A DNA stretch of 64,000 bases from Shimia thalassica (GTDB lineage Bacteria > Pseudomonadota > Alphaproteobacteria > Rhodobacterales > Rhodobacteraceae): contig NZ_CYTW01000001.1 of assembly GCF_001458215.1 (NCBI RefSeq), forward strand, positions 682,001 through 746,000. The letters run 5' to 3'. Made by a program: the position numbers and the translations under genes. This document shows, piece by piece, positions 25,585 through 33,882 of this stretch. The notes beneath the pieces are model-generated. The model did not search any database, was not told the origin of the DNA, and saw nothing but the letters and a program-made list of their open reading frames with translations. Each line of letters opens with the position of its first letter. The first letter of the stretch is position 1.

Positions 25585-26256
25585 TTAGTCCCGCCAGTCC
25601 ACCATGTCATCCAACCGCGCACGGTCGGTGCGAAACCCGTTGGCCGGATGTGTGTCGTCCCGATACCCGAATGAAATTGCAGCAAGGATCAGCTGTTCTT
25701 TGGGAATCCCGAAATGGGCGCGCACCGTATCAGCATAAAACGCCAAAGCGGCTTGGGGGATGGTGGCAATTCCTTGGGCTTGCGCACTCAGACAAAACGC
25801 AGTGATAAAGCCTCCGCAATCCAGCGCGCCATAGGCCCCCAGTTCGGCCGCGGTTGTAATCACCGCAACATGGGGGGCTCCAAAAAACGCGTAGTTCTCG
25901 CGCATCTGTGCGACGCGCCCCGCTTTGTCGCCGCGTCCGATCCCGACCGCTTCGTACAACTGCAAACCACATGTCTGACGGCGGGTTTTGCGTGCACCGC
26001 TATAGCCTGACGGGGGGGCAAAATCGGTCGACGCCGCTTCTGTATCAAAGGCGTCGAGCATGACCTTCCGAAAGGCGTCGGTTGCCACGCCCGATGTGAG
26101 CGTCACCTGCCATGGCTGTGCGTTGCACCATGATGGCACGCGACCCGCATCGGACAATATGGTCTCGATCACATCGCGTGGTACGGGTTTGTCTTGAAAC
26201 CCGCGACAGGAATGGCGTTCAGCGAGCAGGTCTTGAAGGGCAGAATGATGTGTCAT
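25585..26256 (-). CDS. Nitroreductase family protein
   Basis: This 223-residue flavoprotein has the nitroreductase-fold FMN-binding N-terminus (ERHSCRGFQDKPVPRDVIE, in parts), the PSWCNAQPWQV helix and the C-terminal SFGYRDDTHPANGFRTDRA. Members reduce quinones, nitro compounds or cofactors with NAD(P)H as FMN-bound dimers. The physiological substrate is unknown. It is the last gene of the long minus-strand set that begins near 32340, 5 bases after the zinc-ribbon gene. Confidence 0.88.
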   Translation of the reverse strand: MTHHSALQDLLAERHSCRGFQDKPVPRDVIETILSDAGRVPSWCNAQPWQVTLTSGVATDAFRKVMLDAFDTEAASTDFAPPSGYSGARKTRRQTCGLQLYEAVGIGRGDKAGRVAQMRENYAFFGAPHVAVITTAAELGAYGALDCGGFITAFCLSAQAQGIATIPQAALAFYADTVRAHFGIPKEQLILAAISFGYRDDTHPANGFRTDRARLDDMVDWRD

Positions 26257-26261
26257 TGTCT

Positions 26262-27371
26262 CTATTGGTTCTGTGCCATGATATAGCCGACTGCAGCCGC
26301 GGCACAGAGCCCCAGCACGACGGCAATTGCAATTTTCCAGCTTGAATAGGGGCGTTCGCCCTGCACCCGTCCGGTTTGGCCGTTGACGACAAACCGATAG
26401 GTCTTTCCACGATATTTATAGGCCGCCAGCCAAACAGGCAGAAGAATGTGTTTGAAGGTTACGTCGCTGACTTTGGTGTCGACCTGATGGATCATTTGGC
26501 GATCTCCACCGATGTCAAAACGCACATCCCGTTCGATGGTCCGGTCCATCAGGGCACGTGCCTCGTCATATCCTTCGGGCAAATCAACGGCGTATCCTTC
26601 GGCGCGAAACCCCGCGAGGTATTCGGGTGCATAGGGTTGCAAATCCCGCAGATCCCAAGGTTGCAACGCATCGGTATAGCTTTTGGGAAGGGATCGAGAC
26701 GCCAGAACCAGCACATCGTCAAAAAAACGTGCAACCCGACCAGAGACCGGTGTCCAGCGGATCTTTTGAACCTGTTGTTGTTGGCGTTTGCCATCAACCA
26801 TCACCGTGCGGGTCTCGTAATAGACAATACCGCGCTGGCCGGAATACCGCGAGGCCGTTTGCGCGTCATAGGTCCAGAAAGGCACATAGATGCCGTCCAT
26901 CCTGCGACCCTTTCGGGCATAGTCTTTCAACCCGTTCGGGGCAAACCAGAGCCGCCCCAGCCAGTCGCTCATGGCTTTGTGTGCTTCGCGTTCCGTCCAT
27001 TTGAAGGGCAGCACGGCACGTGGTTTTATGTGGCGGTGGGTGCCTGTGTCCGTCACGACGGGTGTGGCACAGAACGGGCATTCCAGACTGTGATTAAGGG
27101 CATCAAACTCGACCTGAGCCGCGCAGTTCGGACAGGTCGATACGCGCGTTTCTTCTATTTCTTGCTGTGGCAGTTGATTGTTCAGCGCGTCGCGAAAGTC
27201 CAGTTCACGGATGACAGGGGCCTCTTGACCAACCAGCATGGTGGTGTGCCCGCAGTGGTCGCAGGTCAGCGTTCCTTTGGTGGGATCAAACCGATAGTCC
27301 GCGCCGCATTGTTCACACGGAAACCGGTGAAGTTCTTCGGGTGTGGGGGGCAGCGGCGGAGTTTGTGTCAT
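26262..27371 (-). CDS. Double zinc-ribbon, tail-anchored membrane protein (YdjG-like)
   Basis: This 369-residue protein has two TFIIB-type zinc ribbons in its first 100 residues (CEQCG...CDHCG and CPNCA...CPFC). A middle beta-rich region with Trp/Tyr-rich PFWTYDAQTASRYSGQRG follows, and a single C-terminal membrane helix (KIAIAVVLGLCAAAAVGYIM). Pipelines often call such proteins primosomal-like, which is misleading; it has no helicase motifs. The architecture resembles Bacillus YdjG of the PspA-YdjGHI membrane-stress set. I chose ATG 27371 over a TTG at 27392. The helix would place the ribbons in the cytoplasm. Confidence 0.75.
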   Translation of the reverse strand: MTQTPPLPPTPEELHRFPCEQCGADYRFDPTKGTLTCDHCGHTTMLVGQEAPVIRELDFRDALNNQLPQQEIEETRVSTCPNCAAQVEFDALNHSLECPFCATPVVTDTGTHRHIKPRAVLPFKWTEREAHKAMSDWLGRLWFAPNGLKDYARKGRRMDGIYVPFWTYDAQTASRYSGQRGIVYYETRTVMVDGKRQQQQVQKIRWTPVSGRVARFFDDVLVLASRSLPKSYTDALQPWDLRDLQPYAPEYLAGFRAEGYAVDLPEGYDEARALMDRTIERDVRFDIGGDRQMIHQVDTKVSDVTFKHILLPVWLAAYKYRGKTYRFVVNGQTGRVQGERPYSSWKIAIAVVLGLCAAAAVGYIMAQNQ

Positions 27372-27419
27372 TGCAAGTGCGGTCTCGGTCAAAAGGGGAA
27401 AGAAAACAGGCGTGCCGGA

Positions 27420-27956
27420 TCAGAGGTATTTATGAAGGACGCGTGGAACCATGATCCGCAGCGCATTGTCTTTTAACAGAAAATGTCGGCCAACATGAAA
27501 GATGATATGGGCCGCTATGACAATCAAAAGGCCATTAAAGACAATTTCATGCACCTCTTCGGCGAAGTTGTGCAGCCCCTTGCCGCCGATTCCGGGGGTG
27601 ATCTGAAACCAGTCAAACGCCCGAATGGCAAAGGGGGCCGCAAGACCGGCAAATGCGCCTGTGGCGACCATTATTGGCACGCCGATTTGCAACACCTTGT
27701 GCGAGAGTTCATGAAAGCGTTTGCCCCAAGCGGGAAGTTTCGGACCGGGACGCCCTGCCAAACCTTTGCGCACATACATGCCCAGCCAGAGGGCCGTGAC
27801 CAGCGCCAGCAAAACGCCCATACCGGCGTGCGTCGACAGGGCATCCGCTTTGGCAAGAGCGCCCTGCACGTCGTCTTCCGGTTCAACAAGGAAAAAATAA
27901 AGGATCAGCCCAGCAGAGAGCCAATGCAACCATTTCAGGAAAGAGCGACGGTTCAC
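27420..27956 (-). CDS. Cytochrome b561-type di-haem membrane protein
   Basis: This 178-residue protein has four membrane helices with paired histidines typical of bacterial cytochrome b561 (KWLHWLSAG, STHAGMG, FHELSHKVLQ, EEVHEIVFNG, AAHIIFHVGRHF). It should bind two b haems and move electrons across the inner membrane, commonly from quinol or to superoxide in this family (CybB). The start is GTG, with GGAG 6 bases upstream. It stands inside the minus-strand stress-like gene set, 97 bases after the SPFH gene and 48 bases before the zinc-ribbon gene. Confidence 0.85.
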   Translation of the reverse strand: MNRRSFLKWLHWLSAGLILYFFLVEPEDDVQGALAKADALSTHAGMGVLLALVTALWLGMYVRKGLAGRPGPKLPAWGKRFHELSHKVLQIGVPIMVATGAFAGLAAPFAIRAFDWFQITPGIGGKGLHNFAEEVHEIVFNGLLIVIAAHIIFHVGRHFLLKDNALRIMVPRVLHKYL

Positions 27957-28052
27957 AGCAATTCTCCGTTTTGGTGGCCTTGTTGCCTATTCATACGCGC
28001 CTTCGGTCGAAAAGGAACGACCTCTCGCGCAAAGCGTCGGAACTTTCGCCTG

Positions 28053-29195
28053 TCAGGTGCCGGGGGGCGGTGGCGGAAGGATGGTAAAAAGCTGCGCCAG
28101 TTCGATCACATCTTCTGCGCGTTTCCAGCCGTCCTGACCCGCGGTCCAGACATAGGTTTCGCGCGTGACCTCGCCAGCGGTGGCCATGCGACCAAGTGCG
28201 GCCTTTGAAAACGGACCTTTGGTGGCCCCGTTTTCGGCGATGTGCCAGACATGTTCGACCGGAGGGGGCGGGGGCGGCGCGTTATACGCAGCGGAGGCTT
28301 GAGGGGCAGGGGCGGCAGCGGGCTGTGCCGGACGCGCGCCCCAAGGGCCCTGATTGGCCATTTGCTGGGCCATGGCCATACCAACGCCCATGCCCATTCC
28401 TGCACCCATGCCGGAATTCGGGGTCTGGGCGGCGGCAGTCATGGCTTCTGCTGCCGAAAACTGGGTGTATCTGCCCAGATCGCCGACGATGCCCATTGAC
28501 GTGCGCTTGTCCATGGCGGCTTCGACAGCGGGGGGAAGCGAGATGTTTTCGATATAGAACTCTGGCATCGACAGGCCGTATTCTGCCAGCGTGCCCGAAA
28601 TCTCGGCTGTGATCAGTTTGGACAGATCAGCGGTGTTTGCGGCCATGTCCAGCACCGGAATACCCGATCCAGCAATGACGCGGCTGAATTCCTGAACGAT
28701 GATATTGCGGATCTGAAAGCTGATTTCATCCATGGTGAATTCGCCATCGGTCCCCACAATCTCGGTCAGGAAACGGGCGGGATCCACAACGCGGATCGCA
28801 TAGGTCCCAAAGGCACGCAACCGCACAGGGCCAAATTCGGGATCACGACAGATGATCGGGTTTTTTGTCCCCCACTTGAGATTGCCAAAGCGGGTTGTAC
28901 TGACAAAGTAGATTTCGGATTTGAACGGCGACTTAAAGCCGTGATCCCAATGCTGAAGGGTTGTCATCACCGGCATGTTGTTTGTCTCGAGCATATAAAG
29001 GCCGGGTGTGAACACATCCGCAAGTTGGCCTTCATGCACGAACACGGCTGACTGGCTTTCGCGAACCGTCAACTTGGCACCGTATTTGATTTCGTGGCCC
29101 TCGCGTTCGAACCGCCAGACCAACGTGTCGCGCGTGTCATCAACCCAATGGATGACGTCGATGAATTCACCGGTCAGAAAATCGAAAATACCCAT
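28053..29195 (-). CDS. SPFH-domain protein with C-terminal GYF_2 domain (YdjI-like)
   Basis: This 380-residue protein begins MGIFDFLTGEFIDVIHW, has an SPFH (virion-core/YdjI type) domain to about residue 240, a Met/Gly-rich low-complexity stretch (about 250-275), a Pro/Ala linker and a GYF_2-like domain (VWHIAENGATKGPFSKAALG, about 312-370). No membrane helix is seen, so it is probably recruited to the membrane by a partner, as YdjI is by YdjG/YdjH in Bacillus. The ATG at 29195 fits the conserved N-terminus. It lies 22 bases after the DUF2927 gene. Confidence 0.85.
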   Translation of the reverse strand: MGIFDFLTGEFIDVIHWVDDTRDTLVWRFEREGHEIKYGAKLTVRESQSAVFVHEGQLADVFTPGLYMLETNNMPVMTTLQHWDHGFKSPFKSEIYFVSTTRFGNLKWGTKNPIICRDPEFGPVRLRAFGTYAIRVVDPARFLTEIVGTDGEFTMDEISFQIRNIIVQEFSRVIAGSGIPVLDMAANTADLSKLITAEISGTLAEYGLSMPEFYIENISLPPAVEAAMDKRTSMGIVGDLGRYTQFSAAEAMTAAAQTPNSGMGAGMGMGVGMAMAQQMANQGPWGARPAQPAAAPAPQASAAYNAPPPPPPVEHVWHIAENGATKGPFSKAALGRMATAGEVTRETYVWTAGQDGWKRAEDVIELAQLFTILPPPPPGT

Positions 29196-29217
29196 CAGGC
29201 GTGTCTCCTTGCGACGG

Positions 29218-30141
29218 TCAGTAAATGCGGCCCGCCTGTTCGCGAGCCAGAATGTGGACGACGGGGCGTGCCTGCTCCAGTGACATGCCCAGCTGAAGGC
29301 GCGGGTCATACAGGATCGCAAGCAGCGACTCGTCATGAGTTGTCAAAAGCGCGAATTCATCATCATCGTTAAAGATGGACGGCCGCGCAGTGGGGCTGTC
29401 GTTGGCAAGGCCCAGCCCTTGTGCAATTTCTTCGTGATAGCACGACTTGCGCATCAGGTCCGGATGTTCGCTGCGCACCAGAGCAACAGCCTTTTTGTAG
29501 TCATGATCATTGCCTTCGGAAGAGAAGGCCACAACCAGACAATCGATGGAACGTTGCACGTTCAAAAAGAGCGACATGGTAGCCGTGCTGGCACCGGGGA
29601 TGATCTGGCGCAGGCGTCGGGCCAGCTGATCTTTGTCATCTTCCCCCATTACCAGAACGTGGAAATTGGGCCGTCCGGAATTATAGCTGATGGCGTGATT
29701 TGTGACGCTCGCCAGCCGCCCGACATACCCCTGAACAAGCGCGGTATCCTGAGCGCGCATGTCCGACGAGACCGAAGCGCCATACTCTACGCTGACGCGC
29801 ACAGGGCCGGACCACCGGCGCAATTTCCCCGCGGTTCCGTTTGCAGGCTCGAGCCCACCGCCGCTTGCATATTCGTCATAAAAGGCAATCTGTTCGAAAT
29901 TGCGGGCCATCATATCCGGCGTATAGGGCGTGTCCGGACCGCCGCCATCGGTGCGCAAAAGACCGCGCGCCAAAAGATCGGCCTGTACCCGACCATAATA
30001 GATCTGAAGATCCCTGCTGGCATCCGACTGCACCTGTGGTGCGGGTTTGGGCGCAGGCGGGGGGCTTGTTGTGGGCACGACTTCGCAGGCTGCCACAAGT
30101 GACAGCCCCAACATCAAGATGGATTTGCGAAACCGTCCCAC
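29218..30141 (-). CDS. DUF2927 lipoprotein, putative zinc-protease fold
   Basis: This 307-residue exported protein has a lipoprotein signal, KSILMLGLSLVAAC, with the lipobox cysteine at about residue 19, then a Pro-rich linker. The C-terminal half is DUF2927; CYHEEIAQGLGL (about 237-248) resembles an HExxx metal-binding helix and is followed by a downstream DDDEFALLT segment. Peptidase activity is unproven. The start is a GTG giving RFRK before the hydrophobic core. It lies 6 bases after telA, so it is the envelope-facing member of this gene set. Confidence 0.75.
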   Translation of the reverse strand: MGRFRKSILMLGLSLVAACEVVPTTSPPPAPKPAPQVQSDASRDLQIYYGRVQADLLARGLLRTDGGGPDTPYTPDMMARNFEQIAFYDEYASGGGLEPANGTAGKLRRWSGPVRVSVEYGASVSSDMRAQDTALVQGYVGRLASVTNHAISYNSGRPNFHVLVMGEDDKDQLARRLRQIIPGASTATMSLFLNVQRSIDCLVVAFSSEGNDHDYKKAVALVRSEHPDLMRKSCYHEEIAQGLGLANDSPTARPSIFNDDDEFALLTTHDESLLAILYDPRLQLGMSLEQARPVVHILAREQAGRIY

Positions 30142-30147
30142 AGTGGT

Positions 30148-31347
30148 TCAGCTTGCAGGAAGCGACGCCGAGGCCGAGTCACCCAGACCGGATGTGCGCG
30201 CCTTGGCCGCCGCGAGGGTGTCGCGCAAATCCGCTTCCATTTTCTGGAGATCCGCTTCGGCGGCGCTGCGTTTTGCTTTGCCTTCATCCGCAATCTCGAG
30301 AGATTCCTGAATGGTGCCGATCAAGTCCGCATTTGCCTGTTTCACGGCCTCGATGTCAAAGACACCGCGCTCCATTTCCTGACGGATGACCTTGTTGCTT
30401 TCGCGCAGGTTGGCAGCGTTCGAGGTCAGCAATTCATTGGTCAGATCATTGGCTTCGCGCACTGCCCCCGCAGCTTCTGCGCTGCGTTGAATGGTGACGG
30501 CTTGGGCCAGCTGGTTTTCCCAAAGGGGGACAGTGTTGACCAGCGTAGAATTGATCTTGGTGATCAGGCTTTTGTCGTTTTCCTGAACAAGCCGGATCGA
30601 CGGCAAGGACTGCATGGTGACCTGACGGGTCAGTTTGAGGTCATGCACACGGCGTTCCAGATCATCCCGTGCGGCGCGAAGATCACGCAGTTCCTGCGCT
30701 TTCATCACCTGTTCATCTTCGGGTGCGGCTTGGACCTCAGCCTCTTTGGCAGGAATGTCCGTTGTATCCAAAGCGGTGATCTTTGCTTCGCCCGCCGCAA
30801 TATAAAGTGCCAGCTCATCATAGAAGGCGAGTGTTTTTTCATAGAGAAGATCAAGCGATTTGATGTCTTTCAACAACGTGTGCTCGTGGCGCAAAAGCTC
30901 TTCCGTGATCCGGTCGATCTGTCCCTGAACCTGCTCGTACTGGGCAGTGAACTTGGCAAACGGGGCCGCACGCCCCATCAGTTTTTCCCAAAAAGACCGC
31001 TCGCGGCGCACATCCAGTTCAGAAACCGAAAATCCGCGGATGGTGGTAACGATGTCGCGCAGGCTGTCACCGGCCGGGCCTACATCTTTGTTGCGCACAT
31101 CGGCGAGCATGGCCTGGCTGATCTCTTGCAGTTCGGCCTGTGCCTTGGATCCGAAATGTACGATGGAACCGGTGTCGCGCATGTCCAGCTCATCCATGCG
31201 ACGCGTGATTTCGGCACTCAGAGGTGCATCAGCCTCGGCAAGCGGAACAACGGCACTGGCCTCGGATGGTTCGGCCAATTCGACGGCTGTTACATCTTCA
31301 AGCTCTTTCAATGCGGCTTGGGCCTCTAGCGCGGTCTTCTCGGACAT
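30148..31347 (-). CDS. Toxic anion resistance protein, TelA/KlaA family
   Basis: This 399-residue TelA-family protein is almost wholly helical. LSAEITRRMDELDMRDTGSI, FSVSELDVRRERSFWEKLMG and RLVQENDKSLITKINSTLVNTVPLWENQLA are stretches typical of the family. Plasmid TelA contributes to tellurite resistance, but chromosomal members such as Bacillus YaaN sit beside xpaC and respond to envelope stress. GAGGTG lies 5 bases before the ATG. It follows the XpaC-like gene by 4 bases, which matches the xpaC-yaaN pair. Confidence 0.88.
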   Translation of the reverse strand: MSEKTALEAQAALKELEDVTAVELAEPSEASAVVPLAEADAPLSAEITRRMDELDMRDTGSIVHFGSKAQAELQEISQAMLADVRNKDVGPAGDSLRDIVTTIRGFSVSELDVRRERSFWEKLMGRAAPFAKFTAQYEQVQGQIDRITEELLRHEHTLLKDIKSLDLLYEKTLAFYDELALYIAAGEAKITALDTTDIPAKEAEVQAAPEDEQVMKAQELRDLRAARDDLERRVHDLKLTRQVTMQSLPSIRLVQENDKSLITKINSTLVNTVPLWENQLAQAVTIQRSAEAAGAVREANDLTNELLTSNAANLRESNKVIRQEMERGVFDIEAVKQANADLIGTIQESLEIADEGKAKRSAAEADLQKMEADLRDTLAAAKARTSGLGDSASASLPAS

Positions 31348-31351
31348 GGAC

Positions 31352-32257
31352 TCACCTCTCATAGGTTTGGGTGCCAGTGACACCCTCGCGCTGCAGCCTG
31401 TCGCGCAGCACTTCGATTTCAATTGTCAGGTCGCTTTTGTCATCCAACAAGAGCCTTTCTGTACGGGCGGCGAAATTCTGCTCTAGGTCGTCGAGCAGGG
31501 CCTCGTAGTCTTTCCGCGCTTCGGGGTCCCGATTGCGGGCATAAACGTCCGAGAACTTGATGGTCGCGTCGCGGGCACCCATCAAGTAAACGCCGAGATA
31601 TTTTCGTGCAGCCGTCAGATCGCGCGGATCTTCTTCAACGGTGCGGAACAACCGGCGCGCGGCCGTCTGGAACTGGGCAACGCGGGCCTCGAGGCCGCGA
31701 TCGCCGCAACGTTTGATGGCGTCGCCCATGGCCTCAAGGTGGCTTTCGGCCCCTTCAATGGCGCGGGCCACACGGTCGTTCTGAAAGTGATCGACACCTT
31801 CCATCCCCTTATCGCTCAGAGGATCAGGCCCAAAGGCCATCATGTGCAAAACGGCGCCAACCACGGCATAGATGATCGGAGCGGCGATACCACCAGTGGC
31901 GGCCCATCCCGCAAGCGCGAGACCGCCCCCGGTCAAAAGCGATCCCAGAATTTTGCGTGGCAGCGCCGGACGTCTTGCGACCTTGCGGGCCTCATAGGCT
32001 TCTTGCGCCAACAACCCTTCGCGGGTCAGCCACGCGGCAAGAAGCAAAGTACCAAGAGCCAGCAGGTTTAGCGCCATCGCAACCGGACCATCGCCAAAGG
32101 CCTGCCAAATCAGGGGGAAGGGGGCGAAAAACAAAAGGTTGGCGCGTCCGCCGGCACGACTGCGCCGCGCGCCCTCGAACGGGGCGGGCTGCGGCGGTCG
32201 GTTTTGTGATTGGGGGGTGCCGGTCGGGCTATGCTCTCCGCCGTATCGCTGTGCCAT
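31352..32257 (-). CDS. XpaC-like 5-bromo-4-chloroindolyl phosphate hydrolysis family protein
   Basis: This 301-residue protein has a Pro/Gln/Arg-rich cytoplasmic N-terminus, three or four hydrophobic segments (about 40-145, including LLFFAPFPLIWQAF and GGIAAPIIYAVVGAVLHMMAFG), and a helical C-terminal domain. This is the layout of XpaC. The family name comes from a colony phenotype and does not establish phosphatase activity. Its ATG shares one base with the stop of the 27-aa upstream peptide (TGATG), indicating translational coupling. Telomeric in the set, it is followed by telA. Confidence 0.8.
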   Translation of the reverse strand: MAQRYGGEHSPTGTPQSQNRPPQPAPFEGARRSRAGGRANLLFFAPFPLIWQAFGDGPVAMALNLLALGTLLLAAWLTREGLLAQEAYEARKVARRPALPRKILGSLLTGGGLALAGWAATGGIAAPIIYAVVGAVLHMMAFGPDPLSDKGMEGVDHFQNDRVARAIEGAESHLEAMGDAIKRCGDRGLEARVAQFQTAARRLFRTVEEDPRDLTAARKYLGVYLMGARDATIKFSDVYARNRDPEARKDYEALLDDLEQNFAARTERLLLDDKSDLTIEIEVLRDRLQREGVTGTQTYER

Positions 32258-32340
32258 CAGACGCCCCCGGAAATTGAAACATACAGGATCAATACGAGCA
32301 GCAGCACATAGGCCAATTTTTGCAAAGCGGTGCCCGACAT
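32257..32340 (-). CDS. 27-aa single-helix membrane peptide coupled to xpaC-like gene
   Basis: An ATG at 32340 is preceded 8 bases upstream by AGAGGAAC. The 27-residue frame has a short polar start (MSGTALQK) and then one hydrophobic helix (LAYVLLLVLILYVSI), ending SGGV. Its TGA overlaps the ATG of the next gene as TGATG. Start signal, composition and coupling suggest a real membrane micropeptide and leader of the xpaC-telA set. I know no named family for it. Confidence 0.6.
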   Translation of the reverse strand: MSGTALQKLAYVLLLVLILYVSISGGV

Positions 32341-32428
32341 CTGGCATGTTCCTCTGAATACCTGCTGTAAACTTAAGCAGTCCAGCATGATCTTGCTAGG
32401 GGGAACATAGCACAGTGTACGTCAGAAA

Positions 32429-32498
32429 ATCCGGCAATTTTCCTTTGTTCATAATTTCTTGGCATCGAGGCGCAAAGTTTGAACAAAGTCTGCCGGAT
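32429..32498 (-). terminator. Compound inverted repeat after rluB
   Basis: Two nested pairs of perfect arms occur: ATCCGGCA/TGCCGGAT (32429-32436 and 32491-32498) and CTTTGTTC/GAACAAAG (32443-32450 and 32481-32488), around a 30-base loop. On the minus strand it starts at the rluB stop and is followed by TTTTC. It probably ends rluB transcription and lies upstream of the 27-aa peptide operon; a regulatory role is also possible. Confidence 0.5.
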
Positions 32499-33334
32499 CA
32501 TTTCCGCTTTGTCGGCTTCGCACGAGAGGTCGGGCCGGGCTTGGGCGCGTTGGGGTTGCGGCGCTTGCGTTCCGGTTTCCGGCGGGTTTCCGGCGGTGTC
32601 GCACCGTCCAGGCCCAATTGATCCCGCATGACGCGGCGACGGATTTCTTCGACTTCACCCGACTTCAGATTACCAAGCTGGAATGGCCCGTAAGATACAC
32701 GGATCAACCGGTTCACACCCATTCCGACGGCTTCCATGGCGCGGCGAATTTCGCGGTTGCGCCCCTCGCGAATGCCAACGGTCAGCCAGGCATTCGCCCC
32801 CTGTTGGCGATCCAGCGTCACTTGCATGGGCTGGAATTTTTCGCCTTCGATCACGATGCCCTTGCGCAAAGGATCAAACGTCCCGTCGGTGGGGCGACCG
32901 TTGACGCGGACCCGGTATTTCCGAAGCCAGCCTGTCGAGGGCAATTCAAGCTGACGCTTGAGCCCGCCATCGTTGGTCAACAACAGCAGACCTTCAGAGT
33001 TGAGATCGAGGCGCCCAACGGTCATGACCCTAGGCAGCGTCTCGGGCAGTTCGTCAAAGATGGTCTTGCGTCCCTGTTCATCTTTGTGGCTGGTCACCAG
33101 CCCCGTGGGCTTGTGATACAGCCACAGACGTTCGGGCTCAGGTTCGGACAAAGGCTTGCCGTCGACGGTGATCTTGTCCTCAGCCGTGACATTCAATGCC
33201 GGGCTTTGGATTTTGCGACCATTGACGGTCACACGACCGGCTTCGATCATGCGCTCGGCCTCGCGGCGGCTGGCGACGCCTGCGCGGGCCAGAACTTTGG
33301 CGATGCGGTCGCCTTTGGGTGTTTCTTGGGTCAT
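32498..33334 (-). CDS. rluB: 23S rRNA pseudouridine synthase RluB-type
   Basis: This 278-residue enzyme has an N-terminal S4 RNA-binding domain (RIAKVLARAGVASRREAERMI, in parts) and the RsuA/RluB catalytic core with the aspartate in VGRLDLNSEGLLLLTNDG. The GIREGRNREIRRAMEAVG segment and a very basic C-terminal tail (RRKPERKRRNPNAPKPGP) are typical of RluB over RsuA or RluE. It converts a uridine of helix 80-93 region in 23S rRNA to pseudouridine. It is divergent from tadA. Confidence 0.88.
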   Translation of the reverse strand: MTQETPKGDRIAKVLARAGVASRREAERMIEAGRVTVNGRKIQSPALNVTAEDKITVDGKPLSEPEPERLWLYHKPTGLVTSHKDEQGRKTIFDELPETLPRVMTVGRLDLNSEGLLLLTNDGGLKRQLELPSTGWLRKYRVRVNGRPTDGTFDPLRKGIVIEGEKFQPMQVTLDRQQGANAWLTVGIREGRNREIRRAMEAVGMGVNRLIRVSYGPFQLGNLKSGEVEEIRRRVMRDQLGLDGATPPETRRKPERKRRNPNAPKPGPTSRAKPTKRK

Positions 33335-33397
33335 GGAGGTGTCCTAACCCGCTTTGGGGGATTGCGAAAGGGGGCTTGGCAGGGCACATCAACAACT

Positions 33398-33850
33398 ATG
33401 GTGTTCACAAGTTATATGGAACAAGCGCTGGAAGAGGCGCGAGCGGCGGCGAAACGGGGAGAAGTGCCCGTGGGCGCTGTGATCGTGTCGCCAGAGGGCA
33501 AGGTGGTTGCGCGCGCCGGAAACCGTACGCGCGAGTTGCATGACCCCACCGCCCATGCCGAAATCCTTGCCATGCGTCATGCCTGTGCAAAATTGGGCAG
33601 CGAACGGCTTGTTTCGCATGATCTTTATGTGACGCTTGAACCCTGTCCGATGTGCGCCAGCGCAATTAGTCAGGCACGGATCGCGCGGGTGTATTATGGG
33701 GCGGCCGATCCGAAATCCGGAGGTGTGGCACAGGGGCCGCGCGTGTTTTCACATGCACAAAGCCATCATGTGCCGGAAGTCTATGATGGGATTGCCGCCG
33801 CCGAAGCCGAAACCCTTTTGAAAGACTTCTTTGCGCTTCGGCGGGAATAG
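33398..33850 (+). CDS. tadA: tRNA-specific adenosine deaminase
   Basis: This 150-residue cytidine-deaminase-fold enzyme has the zinc and proton-shuttle motif HAE (53-55) and PCPMC (82-86), with GAVIV and YYGAADPKSGG typical of TadA. It deaminates A34 of tRNA-Arg(ACG) to inosine and is normally essential. I chose the ATG at 33398, with AGGG 14 bases upstream; an ATG at 33416 is the alternative. A long in-frame upstream extension antisense to rluB was rejected as non-coding. Confidence 0.95.
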   Translation: MVFTSYMEQALEEARAAAKRGEVPVGAVIVSPEGKVVARAGNRTRELHDPTAHAEILAMRHACAKLGSERLVSHDLYVTLEPCPMCASAISQARIARVYYGAADPKSGGVAQGPRVFSHAQSHHVPEVYDGIAAAEAETLLKDFFALRRE

Positions 33851-33882
33851 GAAACGGGGCCGTTTTGCCAGCCCCGCCTTAA

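Noticed and set aside
32618-33397. A 260-codon N-terminal extension in frame with tadA
   Set aside because: It runs antisense to rluB and TadA proteins are about 150 residues; the extension has no domain sense.
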